A stretch of DNA of 27,722 nt. Origin: an uncultured Clostridia bacterium (lineage in GTDB: Bacteria > Bacillota > Clostridia > TANB77 > CAG-508). How positions within the stretch are numbered: position 1 is the stretch's first letter; each line of letters opens with the position of its first letter. The position numbers and the translations under genes were made by a program. The DNA is taken from the NCBI GenBank assembly GCA_947631315.1, contig CANRLA010000007.1:1-27722 (forward strand), in the 5' to 3' direction. Positions 1 to 7,812 of the stretch are shown here, one piece after another. Below the pieces are notes generated by a model, which was not told the DNA's origin, did no database searches, and was given only the letters and a program-made list of their open reading frames with translations.

Positions 1-70
1 CACCAGTGAGAATCGAACTCACGACCTACAGGTTACGAATCTGTTGCTCTACCAACTGAGCTATAGTGGC
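1..70 (-). tRNA. tRNA-Thr (anticodon CGT), 3' end cut by window edge
   Basis: Read on the minus strand this folds as a cloverleaf. The acceptor strand is GCCACTA, the D-arm is GCTC/GAGC with AGTTGGTA in the loop, the anticodon loop is TTCGTAA, the variable loop has 5 nt, and the T-arm is GTGAG/CTCAC with loop TTCGATT. The anticodon CGT lies at plus-strand positions 35-37 and decodes ACG threonine codons. The last two acceptor bases, the discriminator and CCA lie outside the window. The last base pair of the anticodon stem (31-39) is an A-C mismatch, which is unusual but leaves four good pairs. The 5' end at position 70 is clear. Confidence 0.93.
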
Positions 71-80
71 AAGTAAAATT

Positions 81-89
81 ATTTTAACA
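81..89 (-). promoter_or_regulatory. possible extended -10 promoter of the tRNA
   Basis: On the minus strand TGTTAAAAT (TGn plus TAAAAT) ends 10 nt before the mature tRNA 5' end, a normal distance for a tRNA promoter. No convincing -35 box is present; a T-rich tract occupies the spacer. The call rests on position and the extended -10 only. Confidence 0.4.
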
Positions 90-186
90 TATAATAAAAA
101 AAAATACTAGTCTATTTTCATAAATAATGAGGAAACTTTTTATTATGTAAGAAGAGAATATGTTGATGGTCAAATTTTAAAATAAA

Positions 187-218
187 ATCATAACCACCCG
201 TTCATGGATGGTTATGAT
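187..218 (-). terminator. hairpin terminator after the small membrane-protein gene
   Basis: A perfect 10-bp inverted repeat, ATCATAACCA (187-196) and TGGTTATGAT (209-218), encloses a 12-nt loop. On the minus strand it is followed by TTTTATTTT, so it terminates leftward transcription, 45 nt after the stop of the minus-strand gene at 263-439. On the plus strand the following sequence is poor in T. Confidence 0.65.
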
Positions 219-262
219 TAAGTTGTTGACATTTCATTGGACGAGTAGTTTTGTTATACAAG

Positions 263-439
263 CTAGTCAATGTGATTTCTAAAATCAAAAGAATTTGTAT
301 CAAATCTGTTTACAAAATTTCCCTTATGTTTTTCTTCAAAATCAATTTCGTACTCATCAGAAAAATCATTTTTGTGTGTTATTTTGATAATACTAATAAC
401 AGAAATAAAAATTCCAATTGTAATTATAATTATTTGCAT
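263..439 (-). CDS. small single-pass membrane protein, function unknown
   Basis: This codes for 58 residues. The start is the ATG at 439-437, because GAGGTGAT lies 4 nt upstream, matching the anti-Shine-Dalgarno closely; a GTG at 448 inside that ribosome binding site is not the start. Residues 1-20 are a hydrophobic helix (MQIIIITIGIFISVISIIK), followed by a charged tail rich in Asp, Glu, Asn and Phe. The gene has an extended -10 promoter at 515-507 and a hairpin terminator at 218-187, so it is a complete single-gene unit opposed to its neighbours. No family is recognised. It could be a small regulatory or stress membrane peptide, but nothing in the sequence says which. That it is a gene rests on signals, not homology. 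Confidence 0.6.
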   Translation of the reverse strand: MQIIIITIGIFISVISIIKITHKNDFSDEYEIDFEEKHKGNFVNRFDTNSFDFRNHID

Positions 440-506
440 ACAAATCACCTCTCTAACAAATTTGTTTATGAGTTACGTTATAAGTGAATTTATTCGAATC
501 GTATAA

Positions 507-515
507 ATTATATCA
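507..515 (-). promoter_or_regulatory. extended -10 promoter of the small membrane-protein gene
   Basis: On the minus strand TGATATAAT (TGn plus a consensus TATAAT) lies about 68 nt upstream of the start codon at 439. There is no good -35 box, which is common for extended -10 promoters. Confidence 0.5.
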
Positions 516-678
516 TAGTTTATGAAAAAAATCCACTAATAAAATGATATTCTAAAGTTAATAGTATTAAAATGGAGAACTTGTTTAATTAGAAAATTTT
601 TTATAAATTTTGAAAATTATAATTCAGTAACTAAAGAAGAAAAAAAGCAAAAAATATATACACATTTACGAAAAAGTA

Positions 679-687
679 TGTTATACT
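679..687 (+). promoter_or_regulatory. extended -10 promoter of ftsY
   Basis: TGTTATACT gives TGn followed by TATACT, five of six bases matching consensus. The -35 region is weak (a TACACA-like hexamer at 659-664). Transcription would begin near 694, leaving a leader of about 65 nt before the ftsY start. Confidence 0.5.
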
Positions 688-759
688 CTATCTGTATATT
701 TGAGTAAGAAATAATTTAAAGAAAAAAATATATATTTAAAATATGGAAGGAAGTTGAAT

Positions 760-1638
760 ATGGGCTTTTTTGATAAGTTAAAACAAGGATTAATTAAAAC
801 AAAAATAAATTTTGGATTTAAAAAAGTTGATGAAGAATTATTAGAAGAATTAGAAGAAAATTTAATAATGGCAGATGCAGGATTTGAAACAACAGAAGAA
901 ATTATTTCAAATTTAAGAGATAAAATAAAAAAAGAAAATATAACTGATACAGAAGAGGTAAAAAATGCCTTAAGAGAAGAGCTTACAGATATATTTAAAG
1001 ACTTAGATCAAAACCTAGATATATCAAATACTCCAGCAGTTATTCTTATGGTAGGAGTAAATGGCTCAGGCAAAACTACATCAATAGGAAAAATTGCAAA
1101 TAAATATATAAAAGAAGGAAAGAAAATTCTTATTGCAGCGGGTGATACTTTTAGAGCGGCTGCAACTGAACAATTAGAAGTTTGGGCAAACAGAGCTAAT
1201 GCTGAAATTGTAAAAGGAAAAGAAAATCAAGACCCTTCATCTGTTATATTTGATAGTTGCAGAAGAGCAAAAGAGATTAATGCTGATATTCTAATTTGTG
1301 ATACAGCTGGAAGATTACAAAATAAAAAATATCTTATGGACGAATTAGAAAAAATGAAAAAAGTTATAGATAGAGAATTACCAAATTCATCAAAGGAAAT
1401 TTTATTAGTAATTGATGGTTCAACAGGACAAAATGCTATATCACAATTAAAATCTTTTAAAGAAACAACTGGCATAACTGGTTTAGTTTTAACAAAACTA
1501 GATGGAACTGCAAAGGGAGGAATAGTAATTAGACTTGCTAAAGAGGAAAAAATTCCAGTAAAATTCATTGGTGTAGGAGAACAGATTGATGATATGGAAG
1601 CATTTAATAGTACAGATTTTATTAATGCTATAATATAA
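760..1638 (+). CDS. ftsY: signal recognition particle receptor FtsY
   Basis: FtsY is the membrane-docking GTPase that receives ribosome-nascent-chain-SRP complexes and pairs with Ffh for co-translational insertion. The protein has 292 residues. The N domain covers about residues 1-85 and the G domain the rest: P-loop GVNGSGKTT (99-107), DTFRAAATEQL (129-139), DTAGR (181-185), TKLDGTAKGG (245-254) and the closing GVGEQIDDMEAF. The acidic A domain of proteobacterial FtsY is absent, as usual in Bacillota; the short N-terminal amphipathic stretch MGFFDKLKQGL probably serves membrane contact. I chose ATG 760 over the in-frame TTG at 754 because GGAAGG (745-750) is 9 nt from the ATG but only 3 nt from the TTG. 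The usual neighbours (smc, rnc, ffh) are missing. It heads a likely operon running to about 8235. Confidence 0.97.
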   Translation: MGFFDKLKQGLIKTKINFGFKKVDEELLEELEENLIMADAGFETTEEIISNLRDKIKKENITDTEEVKNALREELTDIFKDLDQNLDISNTPAVILMVGVNGSGKTTSIGKIANKYIKEGKKILIAAGDTFRAAATEQLEVWANRANAEIVKGKENQDPSSVIFDSCRRAKEINADILICDTAGRLQNKKYLMDELEKMKKVIDRELPNSSKEILLVIDGSTGQNAISQLKSFKETTGITGLVLTKLDGTAKGGIVIRLAKEEKIPVKFIGVGEQIDDMEAFNSTDFINAII

Positions 1639-1645
1639 GGAAGAA

Positions 1646-1691
1646 AGGTTTATGGGTAACCTTTTAAAAACCTAAATATATCATACAAGGA
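1646..1691 (+). promoter_or_regulatory. 46-nt repeated pseudoknot-like leader element, copy 1
   Basis: This 46-nt stretch recurs at 9703-9748 with one difference (C at 1682, G at 9739). It can fold as an H-type pseudoknot. P1 pairs AGGTT (1646-1650) with AACCT (1658-1662). P2 pairs loop bases TGGGT (1653-1657) with ACCTA (1670-1674), including one G-U. The connecting loop TTTAAAA (1663-1669) would cross P1. The element ends in AAGGA (1687-1691), the ribosome binding site of the UPF0182 gene, 9 nt before its ATG. CCTT (1660-1663) could instead pair with AAGG of that site, giving a plausible on/off switch. The repeat and pairing are seen; a regulatory role is inferred. It matches no riboswitch class I can name with confidence. 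Confidence 0.55.
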
Positions 1692-1700
1692 AAGAGTTTA

Positions 1701-4538
1701 ATGGACGAAAAAAATAATAATAAAAGTTCTAACACAGAAGAATTTGTTGAAGTAAAGAAAATTAAAAAGAAGAGAAGATTAAGAACTAAGGTTGTTTTAT
1801 TTATTAGTCTAATTGTTTTAATTGTAGGATACATATTTGCAAGAGGCAATTATTTAGAAATAAAAGGAATAGGTGAAAATTACTTATCTATATTTAAAAC
1901 AGATTTCTTATATACTGCAATAACATTTATTATAAATTTCATATTCTTATTTTTATCATTTTACTTTACAAACAAAACTTTAAAAAAAGGATTAAAAGTA
2001 TTTTTTGATGATGAAAAAAAGGAAATGCCTAAATTTCCTAATAAATCAGTTTCATTTGTAATTGCGTTAATTGGAAGTATTTTAAGTTCAAGAATGCTTT
2101 TAAATAACATTTTATTATGTTTTAGTGGTTCAAAATTTGGTATAACAGACCCAGTATTTAACTTAGACATTAGTTTCTTTGTGTTTATTAAACCATTAAT
2201 TCAATTTGTACTTGTATATCTTTTAGTAGTAGTAATAGCAACACTTATTTATGCTATTGCTTACGCATTAATAATATTAAATATAAGTTTTGATGGTGTA
2301 TCTAGAGAATCAATTACAAAATGTGACTTAATTGGTAAAGTTGGTTCAAGAGTAAAGATTATAGCATTTTTATTAGGATTAATTATAATAACATTTATGG
2401 TGCTTAATATAGGCAATGAAAAGTTTATAGATATAGGCTTGCAAGATGGTACAGAATATTCTTTATTTGGTGCAGGAAATGCAGATACAACAATAAAAAT
2501 AGCAGGATATATAATATTTGCTATTTTAGCAGTTTTCTCAATATTAAAAGCATATAAAGGCTTAAAAGAAAGAAGTTTAAGGAGAGTTTTAGGTTATGTA
2601 ATGGTTGTGCCTGTTTATTTGATTATACTAGCAGTAGTTCTAGCATTATATCAAGTTATATTTATAGGTTCAAATGACCTTGACAAAAACGAATGGTTTA
2701 TACGAGAAAATATTGAAAAAACAAAGCAAGCATATAGCATTACAGCGGATAATGTTACAGAAAAGAGTATTAGTTACAGTGGAACAATCACACAAGATGA
2801 GATAAATGAAAATAGTGATTTATTAGAAAATATTGCTATTGTAACAAAGGATAAAGTTCTTCAAGAAGTTTCATCAACTCAAACTGTAAAAGATTATTAT
2901 ACATTTAGAGATACACAAATTGCATCTTATAATATAGAAGGAAAAGAAAGATTAGTTTATTTAACTCCAAGAGAAATATCAAATAAAAATGCGACATATT
3001 CTAATAAGACTTATCAATATACTCACGGATATGGTGCGGTTGTAACTATGGCAGGATCCACAGATGATTATGGAAATTTAATTAATATTCAAAAAGATTT
3101 CGAACAAACAGAAAATGAAGCAATAAATATAAAAGAACCAAGAATTTATTTTGGTCGTGAAACTGATGATGCAATAGTTATAAATAGTAAAAAAGCGGAA
3201 TTAGACTATCCATCAACAGTTGGAACTGGAGATGTTTACTATACATATAAAGGAGACGCTGGACTTTCTTTAAATTTCTTTGATAGATTAATATTAGGTA
3301 TTAAAGAAGGAAATATGGATTTGGCTTTTTCAGGAAGTATTACAGAAGATAGCAAAATTATCACAAATAGAAATATCTTGGACAGAGTAAAAACTGTAAT
3401 TCCTTATTTGATGTATGATGAAAATCCTTATTTAGTTGTAGATGATGAAGGAAATCTAGTTTGGGTAATTGATACATATACAGTTTCAAATGAATATCCT
3501 TTTGCTCAAAAAACAGACATAAGTGCAGACAAACAAATTAATTACATCAGAAATTCAGCAAAAGTGCTAATTGATGCTTATGACGGAACTATGAAATTTT
3601 ATATAACAGATAGAACAGACCCAATAATTATGGCTTATAATAAAATTTATCCAAATGTATTTTTAAGTAGTGAAGAAATTCCAAGCGATATAAGTAAGCA
3701 TTTTGTTTACCCTCAATATTTGTATAATATTCAATCAAAAATAATTGAAAAATATCACAATGCACAACCTGAAACAATGTATAGAGCAAACAATTTTTGG
3801 GAGGTAGCAAGCACTCAAAACAATGGTAAAGCAGAGAAAATGAATTCATACTATACTATGGTAAAAGAAGATGAAAAGCAAAATGTAGGATTAATAATTC
3901 CTTATGCTGGATATGGAAAACAAAACCTTATTTCTTATATGGTAGGAACAACTGAAAATGGAAAAAATAAATTAAAAATATATGAATTCCCTGAAGATGT
4001 AAATGTGCTAACACCTTCACAACTAGAAATGCAGATAAATCAAGATGAAACAATTGCATCAGATATAGCAAGTTTAAATGTTAGTGGAACAACGATTAGC
4101 AAAAATGTAATTGTTATTCCAGTAGAAAATACACTTCTTTATGTTGAAACATATTATCAACAATACATTAATGAATCAACACAAAAGCCAACACTTAAAA
4201 GGGTTGTAGTGGCATCAGGAAATAAAGTTGCAATTGGAAATACATTAGCAGAGGCAATAGATAATCTAGGTTCAAAAGCAGTTGATATAGAGATTGAAAA
4301 CAATGAAAACATAGATGATTTAATAAATTCTATAATAAAAGCAAATCAAAATGTAAAAAATTCTAGCAAAAATAATGATTGGAATTTATTTGGCTCAGAT
4401 ATGCAAGAACTTACAGGATTAATCGATGAACTTGAAAAAGCGTATGAACAAAGAAAGCAAGAAGAAAATGAAATCAGCAATGATATTGAAAGTAATGATA
4501 TAGACAGTAATAAGATAGCAGAAGATACAATAATATAA
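1701..4538 (+). CDS. UPF0182 family multi-pass membrane protein
   Basis: This is a 945-residue member of the UPF0182 (COG1615) family, found in actinobacteria, cyanobacteria and clostridia; the function of the family is not established. After a basic cytoplasmic N-terminus there are about seven membrane helices (near 31-47, 70-89, 116-140, 163-192, 220-237, 267-284 and 298-320), then a large domain of about 600 residues, presumably extracytoplasmic. Family marks include DPVFNLDISFFVF (150-162), EWFIRENIEKTKQAYSI (331-347), YQYTHGYGAVV, EPRIYFGRE and YLMYDENPYLVV. The C-terminal 60 residues are acidic and of low complexity. It lies 62 nt after ftsY, with the repeated pseudoknot-like element filling the gap. 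The start ATG 1701 is supported by AAGGA 9 nt upstream. Confidence 0.88.
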   Translation: MDEKNNNKSSNTEEFVEVKKIKKKRRLRTKVVLFISLIVLIVGYIFARGNYLEIKGIGENYLSIFKTDFLYTAITFIINFIFLFLSFYFTNKTLKKGLKVFFDDEKKEMPKFPNKSVSFVIALIGSILSSRMLLNNILLCFSGSKFGITDPVFNLDISFFVFIKPLIQFVLVYLLVVVIATLIYAIAYALIILNISFDGVSRESITKCDLIGKVGSRVKIIAFLLGLIIITFMVLNIGNEKFIDIGLQDGTEYSLFGAGNADTTIKIAGYIIFAILAVFSILKAYKGLKERSLRRVLGYVMVVPVYLIILAVVLALYQVIFIGSNDLDKNEWFIRENIEKTKQAYSITADNVTEKSISYSGTITQDEINENSDLLENIAIVTKDKVLQEVSSTQTVKDYYTFRDTQIASYNIEGKERLVYLTPREISNKNATYSNKTYQYTHGYGAVVTMAGSTDDYGNLINIQKDFEQTENEAINIKEPRIYFGRETDDAIVINSKKAELDYPSTVGTGDVYYTYKGDAGLSLNFFDRLILGIKEGNMDLAFSGSITEDSKIITNRNILDRVKTVIPYLMYDENPYLVVDDEGNLVWVIDTYTVSNEYPFAQKTDISADKQINYIRNSAKVLIDAYDGTMKFYITDRTDPIIMAYNKIYPNVFLSSEEIPSDISKHFVYPQYLYNIQSKIIEKYHNAQPETMYRANNFWEVASTQNNGKAEKMNSYYTMVKEDEKQNVGLIIPYAGYGKQNLISYMVGTTENGKNKLKIYEFPEDVNVLTPSQLEMQINQDETIASDIASLNVSGTTISKNVIVIPVENTLLYVETYYQQYINESTQKPTLKRVVVASGNKVAIGNTLAEAIDNLGSKAVDIEIENNENIDDLINSIIKANQNVKNSSKNNDWNLFGSDMQELTGLIDELEKAYEQRKQEENEISNDIESNDIDSNKIAEDTII

Positions 4539-4539
4539 A

Positions 4540-4582
4540 GAAAGGAGAAAATAGTTTATTTTAATAAACTATGAAGTAGGAA
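4540..4582 (+). promoter_or_regulatory. Shine-Dalgarno plus perfect hairpin in front of pgsA
   Basis: GAAAGGAG (4540-4547) is a strong ribosome binding site but lies 35 nt from the pgsA ATG. Between them is a perfect 10-bp inverted repeat, ATAGTTTATT (4551-4560) and AATAAACTAT (4563-4572), with a 2-nt centre. If this folds, the effective distance from ribosome binding site to ATG falls to about 13 nt. A weak AGTAGG sits only 2 nt before the ATG. An ATG-AAG-TAG minigene at 4571-4579, in frame with pgsA, ends 3 nt before it. A role in translation is inferred. Confidence 0.45.
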
Positions 4583-5224
4583 ATGAATACACCTAACAAA
4601 TTAACTATATTTAGAATTTTATTAGTGCCTCTTATGGTTATTATATTTCTAGTAGGTACGAATATACCAGGAAAAATCTTAGGAGTTCCTATGTATGCAA
4701 TTATATTAGATATAATATTTATTATAGGTTCAATTACAGATAAAATGGATGGTTATTTAGCTAGAAAAAATAATCAAGTCACAACTTTTGGTAAATTTTT
4801 AGATCCTATTGCAGATAAAATTTTAGTAATATCTGCAATGATTATATTAGTTGAAATGAGAATTATAGGAGCATGGATTCCAATTATAATTATAACTAGA
4901 GAATTTGCTGTATCAGGTTATAGATTAATTGCAATAGAAAAAAAAGGAAATGTAATAGCAGCTAATAAATGGGGCAAAATAAAAACAGTAACTCAAATGG
5001 TTGCAATCACTATAGCATTTTTAAATAAAGATGGTTTTGGAAATTTTATATTTAGAGTAGGAAGCATTGCTGAAACATATAATAATTCCGCTAGTACATA
5101 TATGACAATGCCACAATTTATACTAAATATTGCGATGACAATATTTATGGTTATATGTGTTATAGCAACAATTTTCTCAGGTTATGAATATTTAAAAGGT
5201 GGAAAAGATTTACTTAAAGATTAA
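4583..5224 (+). CDS. pgsA: CDP-diacylglycerol-glycerol-3-phosphate 3-phosphatidyltransferase
   Basis: PgsA makes phosphatidylglycerol phosphate from CDP-diacylglycerol and glycerol 3-phosphate in the membrane, the committed step to phosphatidylglycerol and cardiolipin. The protein has 213 residues and carries the complete CDP-alcohol phosphotransferase motif D-x2-DG-x2-AR-x8-G-x3-D-x3-D at residues 53-78 (D53, D56, G57, A60, R61, G70, D74, D78), so it should be active. Several hydrophobic helices flank the motif. The N-terminus MNTPNKLTIFRI is typical of the family and fixes the start at 4583. A family insertion (about 160-180) is rich in Asn, Ser and Thr. It lies between the UPF0182 gene and ligA, 12 nt upstream of ligA, so the two are probably co-transcribed. 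Confidence 0.95.
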   Translation: MNTPNKLTIFRILLVPLMVIIFLVGTNIPGKILGVPMYAIILDIIFIIGSITDKMDGYLARKNNQVTTFGKFLDPIADKILVISAMIILVEMRIIGAWIPIIIITREFAVSGYRLIAIEKKGNVIAANKWGKIKTVTQMVAITIAFLNKDGFGNFIFRVGSIAETYNNSASTYMTMPQFILNIAMTIFMVICVIATIFSGYEYLKGGKDLLKD

Positions 5225-5236
5225 AGTGGAGGAACT

Positions 5237-7255
5237 ATGAATTTCGAAGATACACAAATAGGATTAGATCAATTTACAAAAAAAGATGTAAAGATAGAGA
5301 TTGAAGAATTAAGAAAAAAGATTGAATATTATTCTAAATTATATTATGACGAAGACAATTCTCCAATTACTGATTATGAATATGATATGATGATGAATAA
5401 ATTGAAAGCTTTGGAAAAAGAAAATCCAGAGTTTATTACAAAAGATTCACCAACTCAAAAAGTAGGAGGAAAAGCAAGAGATGACTTTGAAAAAGTCACT
5501 CATGAAGTACCTTTACTTAGTCTTCAAGATGTTTTTTCTTATGAAGAATTATATGAATTCGATAAAAGGATAAAACAAACAGGAGATACATTCTATTGTG
5601 TAGAAACAAAAATAGATGGTTTATCATGTGCTTTAAAATATGAAAATGGTATTTTAGTTCAAGGAGCAACTCGTGGAGATGGAATGGTTGGAGAAGATGT
5701 AACAGAAAATGTTAAAACTATAAAATCAATTCCTCAAAAATTAAAAGAACCATTAAATATTACAGTTCGTGGAGAAGTTTTTATATCAAAAGAAGATTTT
5801 GATAAATTAAATGAAGAAAGAGAAGTATTAGGACAACCACTATTTGCAAATGCTAGAAATGCAGCAGCAGGTTCTCTTAGACAATTAGATCCTAAAATAA
5901 CGGCACAAAGGTCACTAGATATATATATTTTCAATGTACAAAAAACAGAAAATAAAAATTGGAATTCTCATATAGAAGAACTAAACTATCTAGCCAATTT
6001 AGGATTTAATGTAGTACCATTTAGAAAACTATGCAAAAATATTGATGAAGCAGTAAATGCAGTTACAGAGATTGGAGAAAATAGAGAAGAACTAGGCTTT
6101 GGCATTGATGGTGCAGTAATAAAAGTTGATGACTTAAAATTAAGAGAAAAATTAGGAACAACATTTAAAGTACCAAGATGGGCAGTGGCTTATAAATATC
6201 CACCTGAAAGAAAAGAAACAATTGTAAAAGATATAATCTGCCAAGTTGGGAGAACTGGAGCAATTACTCCTATGGCGATATTAGAGCCAGTTAAAGTAGC
6301 AGGTTCAACTATTTCAAAAACAACACTTCATAATGAAGATTTTATAAAAGGTAAAGACTTAATGATTGGAGACCATGTAATAATTCAAAAACAAGGAGAT
6401 GTTATTCCTGAAGTAGTAGATGTTTTAAAAGAAAAAAGAACAGGACAAGAAATTAAATTTGAAATGCCTAAAGTATGCCCAGTATGTGGTGCAGATGCAG
6501 TAAGAGAAGAAGGAGAATCAGCAATAAGATGTACAGGAATAGAGTGCCCTGCAAAAGCATTAAGAAATATAGTTCATTTTGCATCAGATAGTGGAATGGA
6601 TATTGAAGGTCTAGGATATAAGATAGTAGAGCAACTTATAGAAAAAAATCTAATTAGCAATATAGCGGATATATATGATTTAAAATTAGAAGATATAGCA
6701 TCACTTAAAAAGAATGGAAAAAAGTTTGCACAAAATTTAATAAATGCAATAAATGATAGTAAAAATAGAGATTTATCAAACTTAATATCAGCATTTGGAA
6801 TTAGACATGTTGGAAATAAACTAGCAAAAACTCTAAGTAGAAAATATGAAACATTAGATAATTTAATGAATGCAGATATTGAAAAATTAACCTCTGAAAA
6901 TGATATTGGAGAAGTAATTGCTGATAGCATATATACATTTTTTAGAGAAGAACAAACAATAGATTTAATTAATAGACTAAAAGATGCGGGAGTAAATACT
7001 AAATCACTAAAAGAAAAAAGCACAGATAATAGATTTGAAAATATGACATTTGTACTAACAGGTGCACTATCAAAATACTCTAGGGAACAAGCAAGCGAAA
7101 TAATTGAAAACTTTGGAGGAAAAACATCAAGCAGTGTATCTAAAAAAACAACATATGTATTAGCAGGAGAAGATGCAGGAAGTAAACTTATCAAAGCACA
7201 AAATCTAGGTGTAACAATAATATCAGAACAAGAGTTTGAGGATATGATAAAATAA
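5237..7255 (+). CDS. ligA: NAD-dependent DNA ligase
   Basis: LigA seals nicks in duplex DNA during replication and repair, using NAD as the adenylyl donor. The 672-residue length is normal. In order: an Ia domain (about 15-75), the nucleotidyltransferase domain with adenylated lysine K125 in TKIDG and TRGDGMVGEDVTENV (145-159), the OB fold, a four-cysteine zinc site (C414, C417, C432, C437), helix-hairpin-helix repeats (about 445-590) and a C-terminal BRCT domain (about 595-672). Every key element is present. The start ATG 5237 follows GTGGAGGAAC closely. The gene sits 12 nt after pgsA and 20 nt before a small gene, in the middle of the ftsY-led unit. Confidence 0.97.
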   Translation: MNFEDTQIGLDQFTKKDVKIEIEELRKKIEYYSKLYYDEDNSPITDYEYDMMMNKLKALEKENPEFITKDSPTQKVGGKARDDFEKVTHEVPLLSLQDVFSYEELYEFDKRIKQTGDTFYCVETKIDGLSCALKYENGILVQGATRGDGMVGEDVTENVKTIKSIPQKLKEPLNITVRGEVFISKEDFDKLNEEREVLGQPLFANARNAAAGSLRQLDPKITAQRSLDIYIFNVQKTENKNWNSHIEELNYLANLGFNVVPFRKLCKNIDEAVNAVTEIGENREELGFGIDGAVIKVDDLKLREKLGTTFKVPRWAVAYKYPPERKETIVKDIICQVGRTGAITPMAILEPVKVAGSTISKTTLHNEDFIKGKDLMIGDHVIIQKQGDVIPEVVDVLKEKRTGQEIKFEMPKVCPVCGADAVREEGESAIRCTGIECPAKALRNIVHFASDSGMDIEGLGYKIVEQLIEKNLISNIADIYDLKLEDIASLKKNGKKFAQNLINAINDSKNRDLSNLISAFGIRHVGNKLAKTLSRKYETLDNLMNADIEKLTSENDIGEVIADSIYTFFREEQTIDLINRLKDAGVNTKSLKEKSTDNRFENMTFVLTGALSKYSREQASEIIENFGGKTSSSVSKKTTYVLAGEDAGSKLIKAQNLGVTIISEQEFEDMIK

Positions 7256-7275
7256 AATTATTTATAAGGAACAAT

Positions 7276-7533
7276 ATGAAAGAAAAAGATGATTGGAAAG
7301 AACTAGAGGAGTGGGAACAAAATAGAAGAGCAAATGAAAAAGAAAAATACGGTATTAATATACAAGATATAAAACCACATAAAATAAAATGGATTGATAA
7401 AATAGTTAAATTTATGAAAACAGTAGGAATTACTTATGTAGTTTTTGCGTCAATTGTTTTTCTCATAGCATTTTTAGCTGTAGGAATATATTTGTATGCA
7501 AAATATATGAGTATAAAATCACAACTATATTGA
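7276..7533 (+). CDS. small protein with C-terminal membrane helix, unknown function
   Basis: This codes for 85 residues. The first 45 are highly charged (KDDWKELEEWEQNRRANEKE) and likely helical; residues 50-78 form one hydrophobic helix, ending in a short tail. A charged cytoplasmic head with a tail anchor is the simplest reading. Upstream AAGGAAC supports ATG 7276. It lies 20 nt after ligA and 25 nt before the next small gene, in the same direction. Its codon use matches that of ligA. I do not recognise a family. Confidence 0.7.
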   Translation: MKEKDDWKELEEWEQNRRANEKEKYGINIQDIKPHKIKWIDKIVKFMKTVGITYVVFASIVFLIAFLAVGIYLYAKYMSIKSQLY

Positions 7534-7558
7534 AATTAAATATTAGTAGGAGTAAGAA

Positions 7559-7798
7559 ATGATTGAAAATTATACATTAGAAAAAATGAATAAAGATTTA
7601 GATAATGGCTATAAGATTTTATTTGATTATGTAAGGAATAGATTTGCATTATATAAAGTAGATGAAAATTGCTATATGCAAGAATTAGTAGAGCAAAAAA
7701 CTAGAAATCCTGCTCAAGAAAAATCGATGATAACTTATAAGGCAGTAAAGCAAATGTTTCCTTATATGGAGAATATTGAATATAAAGTTAAGTTATAA
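7559..7798 (+). CDS. small soluble hypothetical protein
   Basis: This is a 79-residue protein without a signal peptide or membrane segment, of mixed charge and fairly aromatic (seven Tyr, four Phe). TAGGAG 6 nt before ATG 7559 is a good ribosome binding site. It lies between the tail-anchored small protein and the DUF4116-type protein, with gaps of 25 and 14 nt, so the three are likely translated from one mRNA. No family is recognised and no function is proposed. Confidence 0.65.
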   Translation: MIENYTLEKMNKDLDNGYKILFDYVRNRFALYKVDENCYMQELVEQKTRNPAQEKSMITYKAVKQMFPYMENIEYKVKL

Positions 7799-7812
7799 AG
7801 AGGTTGTTATAA

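Larger units (their letters stand above)
440..759. other. gene-free spacer between divergent genes
   Basis: No supported gene lies here. The stretch is very AT-rich and holds the leader and promoter of the minus-strand small gene (extended -10 at 507-515), and the ftsY promoter (679-687) with about 65 nt of ftsY leader. A long A-rich run (about 635-656) precedes the ftsY promoter. No structured RNA with a recognisable signature was found. Confidence 0.6.

Noticed and set aside
1646..1691. Assignment of the repeated leader to the preQ1-I riboswitch class
   Set aside because: The pseudoknot layout and an A-rich tail are similar, but the loop is only 7 nt and lacks the cytosine-containing loop sequence that recognises preQ1, and neither downstream gene belongs to queuosine metabolism or transport.
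6574..7194. Long minus-strand open frame inside ligA (206 codons)
   Set aside because: It lies opposite the conserved HhH and BRCT regions of ligA, has no ribosome binding site and has the Ser/Phe/Leu-rich composition of an antisense frame.
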